43,020 bases of DNA, taken from Mesostigma viride (Eukaryota > Streptophyta > Mesostigmatophyceae > Mesostigmatales > Mesostigmataceae). The position numbers and the translations under genes were made by a program. Numbering within the stretch: the first letter of the stretch is position 1; each line of letters begins with the position of its first letter. The notes below the pieces were generated by a model that did no database searches, was not told where the DNA came from, and saw only the letters and a list, made by a program, of their open reading frames with translations. This document shows positions 20,610-29,731 of this stretch, in pieces. The DNA lies in contig RPFO01000509.1 in the NCBI GenBank assembly GCA_009746045.1, positions 1-43,020 of the forward strand, in the 5' to 3' direction.

Positions 20610-21416
20610 TTATCTTTTCCTCTTTTGTTTCTTCCCCTTCCCGGACTCGCATTCATAAGCGACGTCCGCCATCCCCAAACGATGCAAAATTTTGTTGGAG
20701 CTCTGCATCTTCTCCAACAGTTCTTGATCCGATTCCTCCTTTGCACGACGCGCTTCCTCTGCCTTCGCCTTTGCGGCCTCCACATCTGCATCTATATCCG
20801 CCTTCACCACCATCCTGATCAAACGGTCCCGCTCCTCAGGCCTCTTCGGCAGTCCCACCGGCTCTGCGGCAAGAAGAGCCTCCAAAATATCCTTGTGCAG
20901 TCTTTGTGCTTCCACAAATCCATTATTCGTCATCAAGGTGTACGCGCATTCACGCGCCACACCCTGCAAGGAATCCCCCATGGTAACGTTAAGCCCATGA
21001 GCAAACCCGTACGCGCTGTCCCCCTCTGCCAAAATCTCGAGTCCCTGCCTGTCGAGGCGCACCAGCTCAACTTTCCGTTCCCCAGTGTGCGTTGCCGTGA
21101 AGTGGAGGACCGAGCGTGTCATTCCGGTCTTCCCCATCAACATCTGCAAACTTGCTACGTATGCGATCCCACGAGCGCACACGTCCTCCAACTTCTCGGC
21201 AAAAGGTAGATGTGTCTTGCAATACACATCCAATCCCTCCAGTGGTCTATCACATCTAAGAAATCCACACCCCCCGTATGGATCCTTGGCATGTTGGTAC
21301 TCGAGGTCGTGCGCTTGTAGGAACTTGTAATGTTCCGCGCACAGTCCCTCGACCCTTACGGGCTCCGTACAGATTTTGCATTTCGTTGCCATCTGCGCAA
21401 TTGCCATGAGTCCCAT
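20610..21416 (-). CDS. protein with two small Cys/His modules
   Basis: I start it at the ATG at 21416 (MGLMAIAQ); MATKCKIC at 21392 is an alternative. Near the N-terminus CKIC...LCAEH gives C-x2-C-x10-C-x2-H. About 40 residues on, CGFLRC...YCKTH gives C-x4-C-x11-C-x2-H. A central globular part follows. The C-terminal third is a Lys/Glu/Ala-rich predicted coiled coil (from about VEAAKAKAEEARRAKEE) and ends in a basic tail KGKKQKRKR, likely nuclear. The Cys/His modules resemble those in the next two genes, so this is a local family. The metal site is inferred from residue spacing only; no named domain is recognised. There is no palindrome in the spacer to the next gene. Confidence 0.6.
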   Translation of the reverse strand: MGLMAIAQMATKCKICTEPVRVEGLCAEHYKFLQAHDLEYQHAKDPYGGCGFLRCDRPLEGLDVYCKTHLPFAEKLEDVCARGIAYVASLQMLMGKTGMTRSVLHFTATHTGERKVELVRLDRQGLEILAEGDSAYGFAHGLNVTMGDSLQGVARECAYTLMTNNGFVEAQRLHKDILEALLAAEPVGLPKRPEERDRLIRMVVKADIDADVEAAKAKAEEARRAKEESDQELLEKMQSSNKILHRLGMADVAYECESGKGKKQKRKR

Positions 21417-21618
21417 ACAGCAGCCATTGTATAACAGGGGCAATGAGCACCGTCAGAACCCCCTCTGGCGTCTTTCTCACACAATTCTCAATCTAGTCTT
21501 TTTGTGCAATAATTGTTGGTTCAAAGAAGGTCCGTTCAAAGAAGTTTTATGAGACAAAATAAATTAGTTTCAATTACACGCATCAGATTAATCAAATCAT
21601 ATTTTCTCCCTCTCTTTC

Positions 21619-22191
21619 TTACTGAGCAATTCTGTCCATCCTGCCCCTCTTTGCCGGCTTCTCATCAATCTCCTCATCAAAATCACACACACGTCTAATC
21701 TGCTGTCTAATCTGCTCTACCAACCCCCCCTTGCGCATCAGGTCTTTCACCTCCCCCTTCAAGAGCGCTGTCACGAGTCGCGCGCACTCATACGCGGACT
21801 CCGTGGCCAGGTCCCTTCCCATATCATGCCACACTTTGGCCGTTGGACAGTCGGGATGGTCTCCCATGTAAGCCCACACATGCCTTGGCGGCTTGTCCTC
21901 TCCGCCTATCCCCTCTCCAGGTCGCATCTGTCCCACCTCCTCTATCACCCACTCTGCATCACGCAGCATGAATCGAGGCTTCTTGTCAACATAGTACAAG
22001 ACCAAAACCATGTTGTTGGGCCAAGGCTTCCACTTTTTCGTCACGATGTGACGGTCAATCGTCATCAGCCCGCTCTCGATTTCGGCAAACAACGCCCCCC
22101 ATACGTCAGAATGCTTGGGACAGAACCACTCGCTGTCCGTCGGCATTCCTTCCCATTGACAATCCGGATGTTCGCATCGAATGGGGTCCAT
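21619..22191 (-). CDS. Cys/His-module protein, same local family
   Basis: The first ATG is at 22191 (MDPIRCEHPDC); upstream residues in frame start from TTG and run into the palindrome, so they are excluded. The N-terminus has CEHPDC...FCPKH (C-x4-C-x12-C-x2-H). The middle contains a Trp/Tyr-rich stretch (NNMVLVLYYVDKKPRFMLRD) and the C-terminus is basic (KPAKRGRMDRIAQ). The layout (Cys/His module, globular middle, a conserved-looking ESAYECARLVTALL segment, basic tail) parallels the 20610-21416 gene, where the matching stretch is GVARECAYTLMTNN. About 190 residues. Two palindromes lie 55 and 89 bp upstream. Function unknown. Confidence 0.6.
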   Translation of the reverse strand: MDPIRCEHPDCQWEGMPTDSEWFCPKHSDVWGALFAEIESGLMTIDRHIVTKKWKPWPNNMVLVLYYVDKKPRFMLRDAEWVIEEVGQMRPGEGIGGEDKPPRHVWAYMGDHPDCPTAKVWHDMGRDLATESAYECARLVTALLKGEVKDLMRKGGLVEQIRQQIRRVCDFDEEIDEKPAKRGRMDRIAQ

Positions 22192-22239
22192 CTGTGCACA
22201 TCGATATTTTTTACACCACCCGCAAACGCACGCATTCAG

Positions 22240-22295
22240 CAGGGTCAACGGCCGTTGGCCCTGTTAAATTCCACACATCCCAACGGCCGTTGGCC
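22240..22295. promoter_or_regulatory. palindrome pair upstream of the 22191 gene
   Basis: TCAACGGCCGTTGG at about 22245 and CCAACGGCCGTTGG at 22280. They occupy the spacer between the 22191 start and the next gene's stop at 22386. Regulatory role is inferred from placement only. Confidence 0.4.
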
Positions 22296-22385
22296 TTAGA
22301 CGCACAAAACTTGACACCATCAGGCGATTTTTTCCAAATGATTCTTCTTTATTAAATAAATTTACATTCATCCTAAAATCACATT

Positions 22386-22730
22386 CTAGTCAACATCCTC
22401 CCCATCTTTAGTGGGTTGCATTCGACCCCAATTGTCGTTCATAAAACTGACCAAAACATGAGCCGGAGTCCCCACATCCTCCTCACGCCTCAATTTACGC
22501 AATACACCTTTAGCAATTCCACCATACCCATCAACCTCCGACATCATCATGCCCACGCCATCAAGACGTTCAGCGTGCAATTGCCCGTCCTCTTCGAGAA
22601 CCAGATCGGGCAGGTCTTCCAGTTCGGCCTCCACAATCTCTATCAGGTTTTCCTTTGTAGTCTCCCCCCCTTCCTTTCCTTCTTTTCCGCACTCCATCCT
22701 ACACCCTGCCCCTGCACAACCGACGTCCAT
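22386..22730 (-). CDS. small acidic hypothetical protein
   Basis: An ATG at 22730 opens a 114-residue frame. It has a Cys/Gly-rich start (MDVGCAGAGCRMECGKEGKE), a strongly acidic middle (IVEAELEDLPDLVLEEDGQ) and a mixed C-terminal third ending in DGEDVD. The N-terminal Cys residues do not match the C-x(2-4)-C...C-x2-H pattern of the neighbours. No domain is recognised. A perfect palindrome lies 45 bp upstream (22775-22788), which is also 14 bp past the stop of the previous gene, so the two genes are only about 70 bp apart. Confidence 0.5.
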   Translation of the reverse strand: MDVGCAGAGCRMECGKEGKEGGETTKENLIEIVEAELEDLPDLVLEEDGQLHAERLDGVGMMMSEVDGYGGIAKGVLRKLRREEDVGTPAHVLVSFMNDNWGRMQPTKDGEDVD

Positions 22731-22774
22731 GGCAAGTTAAGAAACGGACTCAGCTCACAGGACATTTTGCAAGT

Positions 22775-22788
22775 CCAACGGCCGTTGG
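22775..22788. promoter_or_regulatory. palindrome CCAACGGCCGTTGG between two genes
   Basis: It lies 14 bp after the 22802 stop codon and 45 bp before the 22730 ATG, so it could act as a 3'-end signal for one gene or an upstream site for the other. Confidence 0.4.
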
Positions 22789-22801
22789 CGACCAAAAACA
22801 C

Positions 22802-23613
22802 CTAGTCGCATGCATTCCTTGCTCTCTCCACCAAAGCAGAGGCCAGGACGACCCTTTCCACGACCTTTTCAATTTCCTCCCCCTCAGCATCAGCAACAAC
22901 GGTCATGGCAAATCGGGCTTGGCGCTTAACCCCCGATGCCAGAACGGCAGCCATCTCCACACGAGTTTTTGAGACTTCAACAGGTACAGGCAATTCGCCG
23001 ACCGCAAAAGTAAGCCTTGCGAGGTGCGGGACCCACCAATCACCTTCCAAAAATCCGCAACCCCATCCAATCATGAAATACAACAACAGGTCTGCGCCCA
23101 TGGCGCCTGCGATATCCAAGTCGTCATGCGAAACAATCGCATGCACGTCATCCTCCGAGCACAGCATCCATGTAAAAACGGCGTCCCCGAAACCTTGGCA
23201 GTAGGCATACGAGTCAAAGTCAGGGTGATTCAACATCCATTCCCGCGACCTGACCGCCATTCTTTCCAGACTTCCAGCACTGTCCACCTCAAAACTCAGG
23301 ACAAGAGGTCCTTCACCAGCACTGGACTCGCCATGCACAAACAACAAGCCTCCTTTGATCACCTCTTGCATCTCCCCTGACAACTTGGCGTGTCCATCAC
23401 AAAAAGGCATGCAATCCGTCCCGAATGGAAGCTGGCAATCCCGGGCGATACACCCCCCTTTTTTGCAAACAAATCCTTCACCCTCCCTGCCATTCCCGTT
23501 CGCACGCTGACATGACGCACGCACAAGTCATCCCCTCCTGCTCTCGCTTCCTGGCACCACGCAACCGTGCATTTGACCGCCATCTGCGACCACCAACACC
23601 GTTTGATACACAT
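22802..23613 (-). CDS. Cys/His-module protein, two modules, one frameshift
   Basis: The ATG at 23613 (MCIKRCWWSQ) or 23583 (MAVKCTVAWC) opens a frame with CTVAWC...LCVRH (C-x4-C-x10-C-x2-H). A second frame (open from 23524 down to TAG at 22802) continues with CIARDC...FCDGH and a ~200-residue globular part. The switch needs one missing base between about 23525 and 23475, in a G-rich stretch. Joined, it is a two-module member of the same family as the two genes downstream. In the C-terminal half FATVVADAEGEEIEKVVERV-like helices occur. Function unknown. The palindrome lies 10 bp upstream of the 23613 ATG. Confidence 0.55.
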
Positions 23614-23950
23614 TTCTCACCGTCAACGGCCGTTGGCTTGAAACAACAAGAATGATTTATTACTCGCACGAAAATCACACCATTTTCCAGCCTCCAACGG
23701 CCGTTGGCGCACGAAAAATGCACGAAAAAAATTTTTATTATGCATTTATTGATTACATCCATAGTGCCACGTGGCGAATCACACCCAACTTTCCAGCTGC
23801 CAACGGCCGTTGGCGCAAAGAAAATCAAACCCTAATTTGCAGGTTCCAACGGCCGTTGGCGCAAAGAAAATCACACCCAACACTTCAGTCGCATAATCGA
23901 TTCGCGTCAGTCACGCACTCGAACTTGTACTCCTGCCCCAGCGCGGACAT
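23590..23950. repeat. segmental duplication, copy 1 (of 24510-24870)
   Basis: Shares, in order, with 24510-24870: the leader GGTGAGAAATGT..ATCAAACGGTG (minus strand), a palindrome, TTATTATGCATTTATT.ATTACATCCAT, GTGCCACGTGGC, AATCAAACCCTAATTTGCA, another palindrome, and the start of a coding C-terminus (CAGTCGCA...CCAGCGCGGACATC). The two copies are about 920 bp apart. Confidence 0.8.
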
Positions 23951-24502
23951 CACCTCACGAACCGCTTTCTCAAACTCGTCAACACCGTCGGGTCCCCACT
24001 CATGCACGTATTCCCTCAACCAGAACATGCAATCTCCAGCAGACACGAACAGCCGGTCGATGATCAGGTCAGTGTGATGCTTGAAGTACTTGCCGTCCTT
24101 CAAGATGACCCATTCGAACCGTCCCACCTCCCCTAAACCCTTAAACCCTTCTCCCCTATCATATGGCCGCGTCATCTGTATCCAACTTTCATTACCATCA
24201 GCATCGATCGACTGAAAACAAATTGGGCTGGGTATTGATGGATCATAGGGCCTTATAGCACCACACCTCACAAGCACCTCCTCAAATGGCTCTACGGTCG
24301 GGTTTGGGAGTCCCCGACCCTCGATATTGAAAACAAGAGCCGCGGCCTTCGCGACATCCGGTTTCAAAAGAGACCTTTCACCCTCCTTGGGCTTAAAATC
24401 CAGCTTAATGTCCGGCAGAAGCCTGAGCGCGCTCTTAACCACTCCCAGAAGCCTGTCTTCCAAGTTGATCCACTCGCCCCCCTCCGTCCTGTAGAACGTC
24501 AT
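23885..24502 (-). CDS. hypothetical protein, ~205 aa
   Basis: The ATG at 24502 follows GGGTTGCAG and opens MTFYRTEGGEWINLEDRLLG; the frame ends at 23885. The protein is mixed, with a Trp/Phe/Tyr-rich second half (GRFEWVILKDGKYFKHH, CMFWLREYVHEWG) and ends EVMSALGQEYKFECVTDANR. No domain is recognised. A ~90-bp remnant of the same C-terminus (AMSALGEQYPC with a stop soon after) lies at about 24780-24870, showing tandem duplication and decay of one copy. Its upstream leader is nearly identical to that of the 23613 gene. A palindrome lies about 40 bp upstream and another 25 bp past the stop. Confidence 0.6.
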   Translation of the reverse strand: MTFYRTEGGEWINLEDRLLGVVKSALRLLPDIKLDFKPKEGERSLLKPDVAKAAALVFNIEGRGLPNPTVEPFEEVLVRCGAIRPYDPSIPSPICFQSIDADGNESWIQMTRPYDRGEGFKGLGEVGRFEWVILKDGKYFKHHTDLIIDRLFVSAGDCMFWLREYVHEWGPDGVDEFEKAVREVMSALGQEYKFECVTDANRLCD

Positions 24503-24509
24503 CTGCAAC

Positions 24510-24870
24510 CCACCGACACCGTTTGATATACATTTCTCACCGTCAACGGCCGTTGGCTTGAAAAAACAACAAGAATTTTAAGATTTATTACGCGCACAAA
24601 GCACACACTAGTTTTCAGTCTCCAACGGCCGTTGGCGCACGAAAAATGTTTTATTATGCATTTATTAATTACATCCATGGTGCCACGTGGCAAACCACAC
24701 CCTACTTCCGGTTGCAAAGAAAATCAAACCCTAATTTGCAAGTTCCAACGGCCGTTGGCGCAAGAAAATCACACCCAAAATTTCTTCAGTCGCAGAATCC
24801 ATTCCCCTCACGCAGTCGAACAGGGGTACTGTTCCCCCAGCGCGGACATCGCCTCACAAATCGCCCTGGG
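24510..24870. repeat. segmental duplication, copy 2 with gene remnant
   Basis: Partner of 23590-23950. Its right end (about 24780-24870, minus strand) encodes a broken C-terminus similar to that of the 23885-24502 gene (AMSALGEQYPC against VMSALGQEYKF). It is therefore a decayed duplicate gene end. Confidence 0.75.
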
Positions 24871-24886
24871 GTACGATTTAGTCCCC

Positions 24887-25674
24887 TCAAAAAACCTTGA
24901 ACATTTCACCTTTGAACTTGAAATGCACTTCACCCCCCATCCGAATTACAAGTCCGGCCAAATTGACACCAGACCAGCTGTCTGTAACGTCGCCGTGCAT
25001 AGTGCTGAGAGACTTTCTCGCCTCACGATACTTGTTACACCACTTCTTGTGTTCCTCCCAGTCCGCACGCTGGCATTCGGCAGCACAATACCGGACGTCT
25101 CGACAACCCCCGCACTTGCGGTGGACACCCTCCACAGAGCACGCCTGATTCGAGCAACACTTTGGAAGCGAGCCGAGCATCGGCCCTCCCACCCCCGGGA
25201 GAACGATCATCCGTGAAAACGTCAATTTCACGGACTCGGAATTCCCGAATGTAAAATGGAAACCTTCAAACCCCCCCCCTCTACTCTCGCCGATACGGTC
25301 AATCTCGGCTGCGCCTCACTCGCGTCTGGAAATTTCCCCCACTGGTCTTTCTCCCACTGGTCCCACCCAACCTTTCCGACATACGACACCAAAAGTCGAA
25401 ACTCGACGTCTCGATTGAGTGGAACCCGATCCGCCGGCGTGGGCTTGTAGAATCCGCCAGCCAAGGCGAAGTACATGTCCAGCAACTGGAGATTAATCTG
25501 TCGTCCTACTGAGGCGAACGAGTCATACACGACCAAAACCGCAAACTGGCGACCCAGGCGCTTCTCGTGCTGCCGTACCCATCCGTGGATCTCGCGAGCC
25601 CGGTTAAGTACGTTTGCTGCCACGCAGGCAATCGCAGCGCGGGTCGAAGATTCCAGCTCGCCCGTCTCCGCCAT
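24887..25674 (-). CDS. MYND zinc-finger protein, one frameshift
   Basis: I start it at the ATG at 25674 (MAETGELESS) because the paralog at 31777-32553 starts MAEIANESE. The first ~140 residues match that paralog (RQFAVLVVYDSFASVGR against RHLAVLLAFDSFSQMER; EFRLLVSYV against EFRLLVSFI). At a run of nine C (25270-25278) the frame shifts by one. The second frame carries the MYND finger, CCSNQAC...CGGCRDVRYCAAECQRADW, then HKKWC. MYND fingers bind proline-rich partner proteins. Adding one base restores a ~260-residue protein of the same length and order as the paralog. The C-terminal tail differs. An upstream ATG at 25743 is in frame but has no counterpart in the paralog. Confidence 0.75.
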
Positions 25675-25752
25675 CCCTCCCCTGCGCCAATTGGCACGTG
25701 CGTAATACGTAAGTAATATTTTACTCAACCCCCCTTTTGACATTTCTCCATC

Positions 25753-25766
25753 CCAACGGCCGTTGG
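25753..25766. promoter_or_regulatory. palindrome upstream of MYND gene
   Basis: A perfect CCAACGGCCGTTGG copy, 79 bp before the 25674 ATG, followed by the usual CGCAAGAAAATCACACCC arm. Confidence 0.4.
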
Positions 25767-25823
25767 CGCAAGAAAATCACACCCAAAGTCAACGATTGAT
25801 GACGGCCTCATATAGCAAAATTG

Positions 25824-26250
25824 AATCGGGGTTCTTTGAACGGAGTTTCTTCTATACGTGAATGCGGGAACAAGAGGCCGCTGGATGAGCGGCTTATAGG
25901 TCGTAGTGTTTACTCGTAGCTGTTTGGCTAGAGCTTTTGTGATTAGTAGATGCAATATAGTGCATGGTTGAAAAATGAACTAAATAAAATGTGCGTTCCG
26001 CGCTTGGGTTGATTATACCCGGGCAGAACGGGGCGTGAGGTGCAGTGCCCCTGAAAAGAACAACCTACGCATTATTTAATACTAGCCGTGCAGATTCGGG
26101 ATATGCTACCCCCGGTCTGTACGGTTAGCGTCTTACTAGCGTCCACTAAACATAAGGGTTTTGCCCAGATTAAAATTATTGATACATCATCCACAAAACT
26201 CCTAATCGAAATAGGTATCCCTCCAATCGGACAAGAAAAGAGGCTTCTCG
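25824..26250. other. spacer with a possible Ngaro-type terminal fragment
   Basis: It starts AATCGGGGTTCTTTGAAC, close to the first bases of the terminal repeat at 33486 and 38329 (AATCGGGGTTCTCTGAAC), and stays similar for about 40 bp before diverging. No ORF or gene is seen in the rest. It may be the relic of a related element. Confidence 0.4.
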
Positions 26251-27213
26251 TCAATTCTGGGCAAAATCGGCCCAACTCCCCACCCTTGCCAAATCCCTGA
26301 TATAGAAATCAAGTTCCACCTCATTCTCATCCCCGCAAAAGCGAAGGATTTCGGATCCATCTTCCCATTCGTCCCATTCCCCACTAGCTTTAGCTTTCTG
26401 TGTAAATTTTTGTATGACAATTTCGGCCACGAGGTTCTCAACCCCTCTATTCCTGTCCTCCAGAAGCCTTAAAGCCTCAGACGTCACATCAGTAGACGTC
26501 TCCCCTCTGTCCAACAGCCACAGCGCCAGTCCAAATTCGGCGGCATCCAGAGGAAGACTCTCCAAGTACGACGGCGTCAGCCAATCACGAAAACCGCGAT
26601 TGGTACGTTCGTTCGAAAAGTAGAGCATGCTCTTCAATCCCCATATATACTCATTAGCAGCCAGCATCTCCATCTCCTTAGCCACCTTTTCCCTCTCCTC
26701 AACTTGCTGTTTTAAGTCCTCGTCTCTCTCGAGCTCGCGTTCGTCAAAATCCATTTCTCCCCACATACACCTCTCGTCTCGAAAGTCACGGGACCAATCC
26801 TCCCAGTAACCCCGAACTGCAGTCATTCTGTCAAACGTCTCCAGACAGACCCTTCGGAACGCCCCCCCCCTTTCCGCCAGCTGCTCCTTCCCTAGATACG
26901 CGGGAAATGGTCTAGTAGACCACAAATACGGCGTAAATGGCACTCGTGGCACTCTTCTGTCCGCCACCGAAACACAAAATACCCGCCATCGACAGCCAAG
27001 CCCAGCAACCGCAGCTTGCGCCTTCCGACTCACGCACTCAAAACGCGCCTGATCAATCAAGCCTAGGAAACTGGCAACATGCGTTACCACCTCCAGCGGC
27101 ATATCCATCAGGTGAAGCACAGCCACCATCTCCGTCCTCTTGTTAGCTCCAACCTCGCAGGAGGCGCGCTTGTCCTCCGTCTGCCTCTTCTGTTTGCTCT
27201 TCCCTACTCCCAT
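26251..27213 (-). CDS. F-box-like protein
   Basis: A clean 320-residue frame from an ATG at 27213 (MGVGKSKQKRQTEDKRASCE). After a basic N-terminus, residues about 33-75 (LMDMPLEVVTHVASFLGLI, then QARFECVSRKAQAAV) have the Leu-Pro/hydrophobic pattern of an F-box, the motif that binds Skp1 in SCF ubiquitin ligases. The middle is charged and probably coiled coil (DERELERDEDLKQQVEEREK). The C-terminal half carries EYIWGLKSMLYF and ESLPLDAAEFGLALWLLDRG, both matched by the gene at 30501-31447. No WD40, LRR or Kelch substrate-binding repeats are visible. The F-box call rests on pattern alone. Confidence 0.65.
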   Translation of the reverse strand: MGVGKSKQKRQTEDKRASCEVGANKRTEMVAVLHLMDMPLEVVTHVASFLGLIDQARFECVSRKAQAAVAGLGCRWRVFCVSVADRRVPRVPFTPYLWSTRPFPAYLGKEQLAERGGAFRRVCLETFDRMTAVRGYWEDWSRDFRDERCMWGEMDFDERELERDEDLKQQVEEREKVAKEMEMLAANEYIWGLKSMLYFSNERTNRGFRDWLTPSYLESLPLDAAEFGLALWLLDRGETSTDVTSEALRLLEDRNRGVENLVAEIVIQKFTQKAKASGEWDEWEDGSEILRFCGDENEVELDFYIRDLARVGSWADFAQN

Positions 27214-27304
27214 TCGCCTGCATACACACCAGCCAAAACAGTATTTTGAGGCATCCTATTCACTACGAATTATTCGTGCCACATTTTTTTAAACACATCT
27301 TCAT

Positions 27305-29530
27305 CTTTTTCTGGCCCTTTATGGGCAGAAAAATGGTTATAACCACCACTACTGCTGCATGAAAGACACATCCTGCCAAACTGCCACCAAATGAAATGCA
27401 CATGATAATGTTTTTCCAATTCCAACGGCCGTTGGCTCACAACCCCCCTATGGGAAGGGTGGATGCCTTACGAACCAGTCAACCACATCTTTATGCTCAG
27501 CTTGATTTTTCAGAGGCCTTTCTTGGAAGAAAAATGGTAAATAGCCACCACTAAGCTGCATGAAAGACACATCCTGCCTTATTGCCACCAAATGAAACGA
27601 ATGAAATGCACATGATAATGTTTTTCAAGTCTAACGGCCGTTGGCTCACAACCCCCCTGTGGGAAGGGTGGATGCCTTACGAACCAGTCAACCACATCTT
27701 TATGCTCAGCTAGATTTTTGGAGGCCTTTCTTGGAAGGCACATGGTAATAACCATCACTAAGCTGCATGAAAGACACATCCTGCCTAACTGCCACCAAAT
27801 GAAAAGAATGAAATGCACATGATAATGTTTTTCCAATTCCAACGGCCGTTGGCTCACAACCCCCCTACTATGGGAAGGGTGGATGCCTTACGAACCATTC
27901 AACCACATCTTTATGCTCAGCTTGATTTTTGGAGGCCTTTCTAGGAGAAAAATGGTAAATAGCCACCACTAAGCTGCATAAAAGACACATCCTGCCTTAC
28001 TGCCACCAAATGAAACGAATGAAATGCACATGATAATGTTTTTCAAGTCTAACGGCCGTTGGCTCACAACCCCCCTGTGGGAAGGGTGGATGCCTTACGA
28101 ACCAGTCAACCACATCTTTATGCTCAGCTAGATTTTTGGAGGCCTTTCTAGGAGAAAAATGGTAATAGCCACAACAAAGCTGCATGAATGACACATCCTG
28201 CCTAACTGCCACCCAATGAAACGAATGAAATGCACATGATAATGTTTTTCCAATTCCAACGGCCGTTGGCTCACAACCCCCCTGTGGGAAGGGTGGATGC
28301 CTTACGAACCAGTCAACCACATCTTTATGCTCAGCTAGATTTTTGGAGGCCTTTCTAGGAGAAAAATGGTAATAGCCACAACAAAGCTGCATGAATGACA
28401 CATCCTGCCTTATTGCCACCCAATGAAACGAATGAAATGCACATGATAATGTTTTTCCAATTCCAACGGCCGTTGGCTCACAACCCCCCTGTGGGAAGGG
28501 TGGATGCCTTACGAACCAGTCAAGCCCATCTTTAAGCTCAGCTAGTTTTTTTGGAGGCCTTTCTAGGAGAAAAATGGTAAATAGCCACCACTAGGCTGCA
28601 TAAAAGACACATCCTGCCTTATTGCCACCCAATGAAACGAATGAAATGCACATGGTAATGTTTTTCAAGTCTAACGGCCGTTGGCTCACAACCCCCCTGT
28701 GGGAAGGGTGGATGCCTTACGAACCAGTCAACCACATCTTTATGCTCAGCTAGATTTTTGGAGGCCTTTCTTGGAAGGCACATGGTAATAACCATCACTA
28801 AGCTGCATGAAAGACACATCCTGCCTAACTGCCACCAAATGAAAAGAATGAAATGCACATGATAATGTTTTTCCAATTCCAACGGCCGTTGGCTCACAAC
28901 CCCCCTGTGGGAAGGGTGGATGCCTTACGAACACGTCAAGCCCATCTTTAAGCTCAGCTAGTTTTTTTGGAGGCCTTTCTAGGAGAAAAATGGTAAATAG
29001 CCACCACTAGGCTGCATAAAAGACACATCCTGCCTTATTGCCACCCAATGAAACGAATGAAATGCACATGGTAATGTTTTTCAAGTCTAACGGCCGTTGG
29101 CTCACAACCCCCCTGTGGGAAGGGTGGATGCCTTACGAACCAGTCAACCACATCTTTATGCTCAGCTAGATTTTTGGAGGCCTTTCTAGGAGAAAAATGG
29201 TAATAACCATCACTAAGCTGCATGAAAGACACATCCTGCCTTACTGCCACCAAATGAAAAGAATGAAATGCACATGATAATGTTTTTCCAATTCCAACGG
29301 CCGTTGGCTCACAACCCCCCTGTGGGAAGGGTGGATGCCTTACGAACCAGTGAAGCCCCATCTTTATGCTCAGCTAGATTTTTGGAGGCCTTTCTTGGAA
29401 GAAAAATGGTAAATAGCCACCACTAAGCTGCATAAAAGACACATCCTGCCTTATTGCCACCCAATGAAACGAATGAAATGCACATGGTAATGTTTTTCAA
29501 GTCTAACGGCCGTTGGCTCACAACCCCCCT
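27305..29530. repeat. ~208-bp satellite, 11 monomers with alternating types
   Basis: Monomers are 206-211 bp. Each holds a palindrome (27422, 27632, 27839, 28050, 28256, 28463, 28671, 28878, 29087, 29294, 29505), GGCTCACAACCCCCCTGTGG, GGATGCCTTACGAAC, CTTTATGCTCAGCTAG and AAAGACACATCCTGCC. Two types differ before the palindrome, CCAATTCC and CAAGTCTA, and largely alternate, giving a dimeric higher-order unit of about 416 bp. Repeated minus-strand ORFs within it are satellite-derived. Confidence 0.93.
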
Positions 29531-29731
29531 CGGGTAGAGGCCAGTCAGAAGTAGTGTCCACCAAGCTGTTCCCCCCACACCCACATTTGTCCTTGTCCGC
29601 ATACCTTTCCAGTACAGTTGTCCTCAGCTTCTCAGCAACGGGCGACTCCTCTCCTTCTTGATGCCTTGACAGATATCACATAAACAAGACACGATCACGA
29701 GAGCATCAGGATTGTTAGAGGTTTCCTCCAT
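29531..29731 (-). CDS. possible small Cys-rich protein, frameshifted
   Basis: An ATG at 29731 opens MEETSNNPDALVIVSCLCDI with the pair CDIC, and ends at 29624 in one frame. The adjacent frame continues with SPVAEKLRTTVLERYADKDK then CGCGG and runs into the satellite. A single missing base near 29640 would join the two, giving Cys pairs CDIC and CGCGG about 30 residues apart, a zinc-ribbon-like spacing. The sign of the shift is the same as in the neighbouring genes. It may be a gene whose 3' part was replaced by the satellite. No family is recognised. Confidence 0.3.

Noticed and set aside
27579-29361. Repeated 60-140 residue minus-strand ORFs in the satellite
   Set aside because: They recur at the monomer period, start in the palindrome and differ only by satellite mutations.
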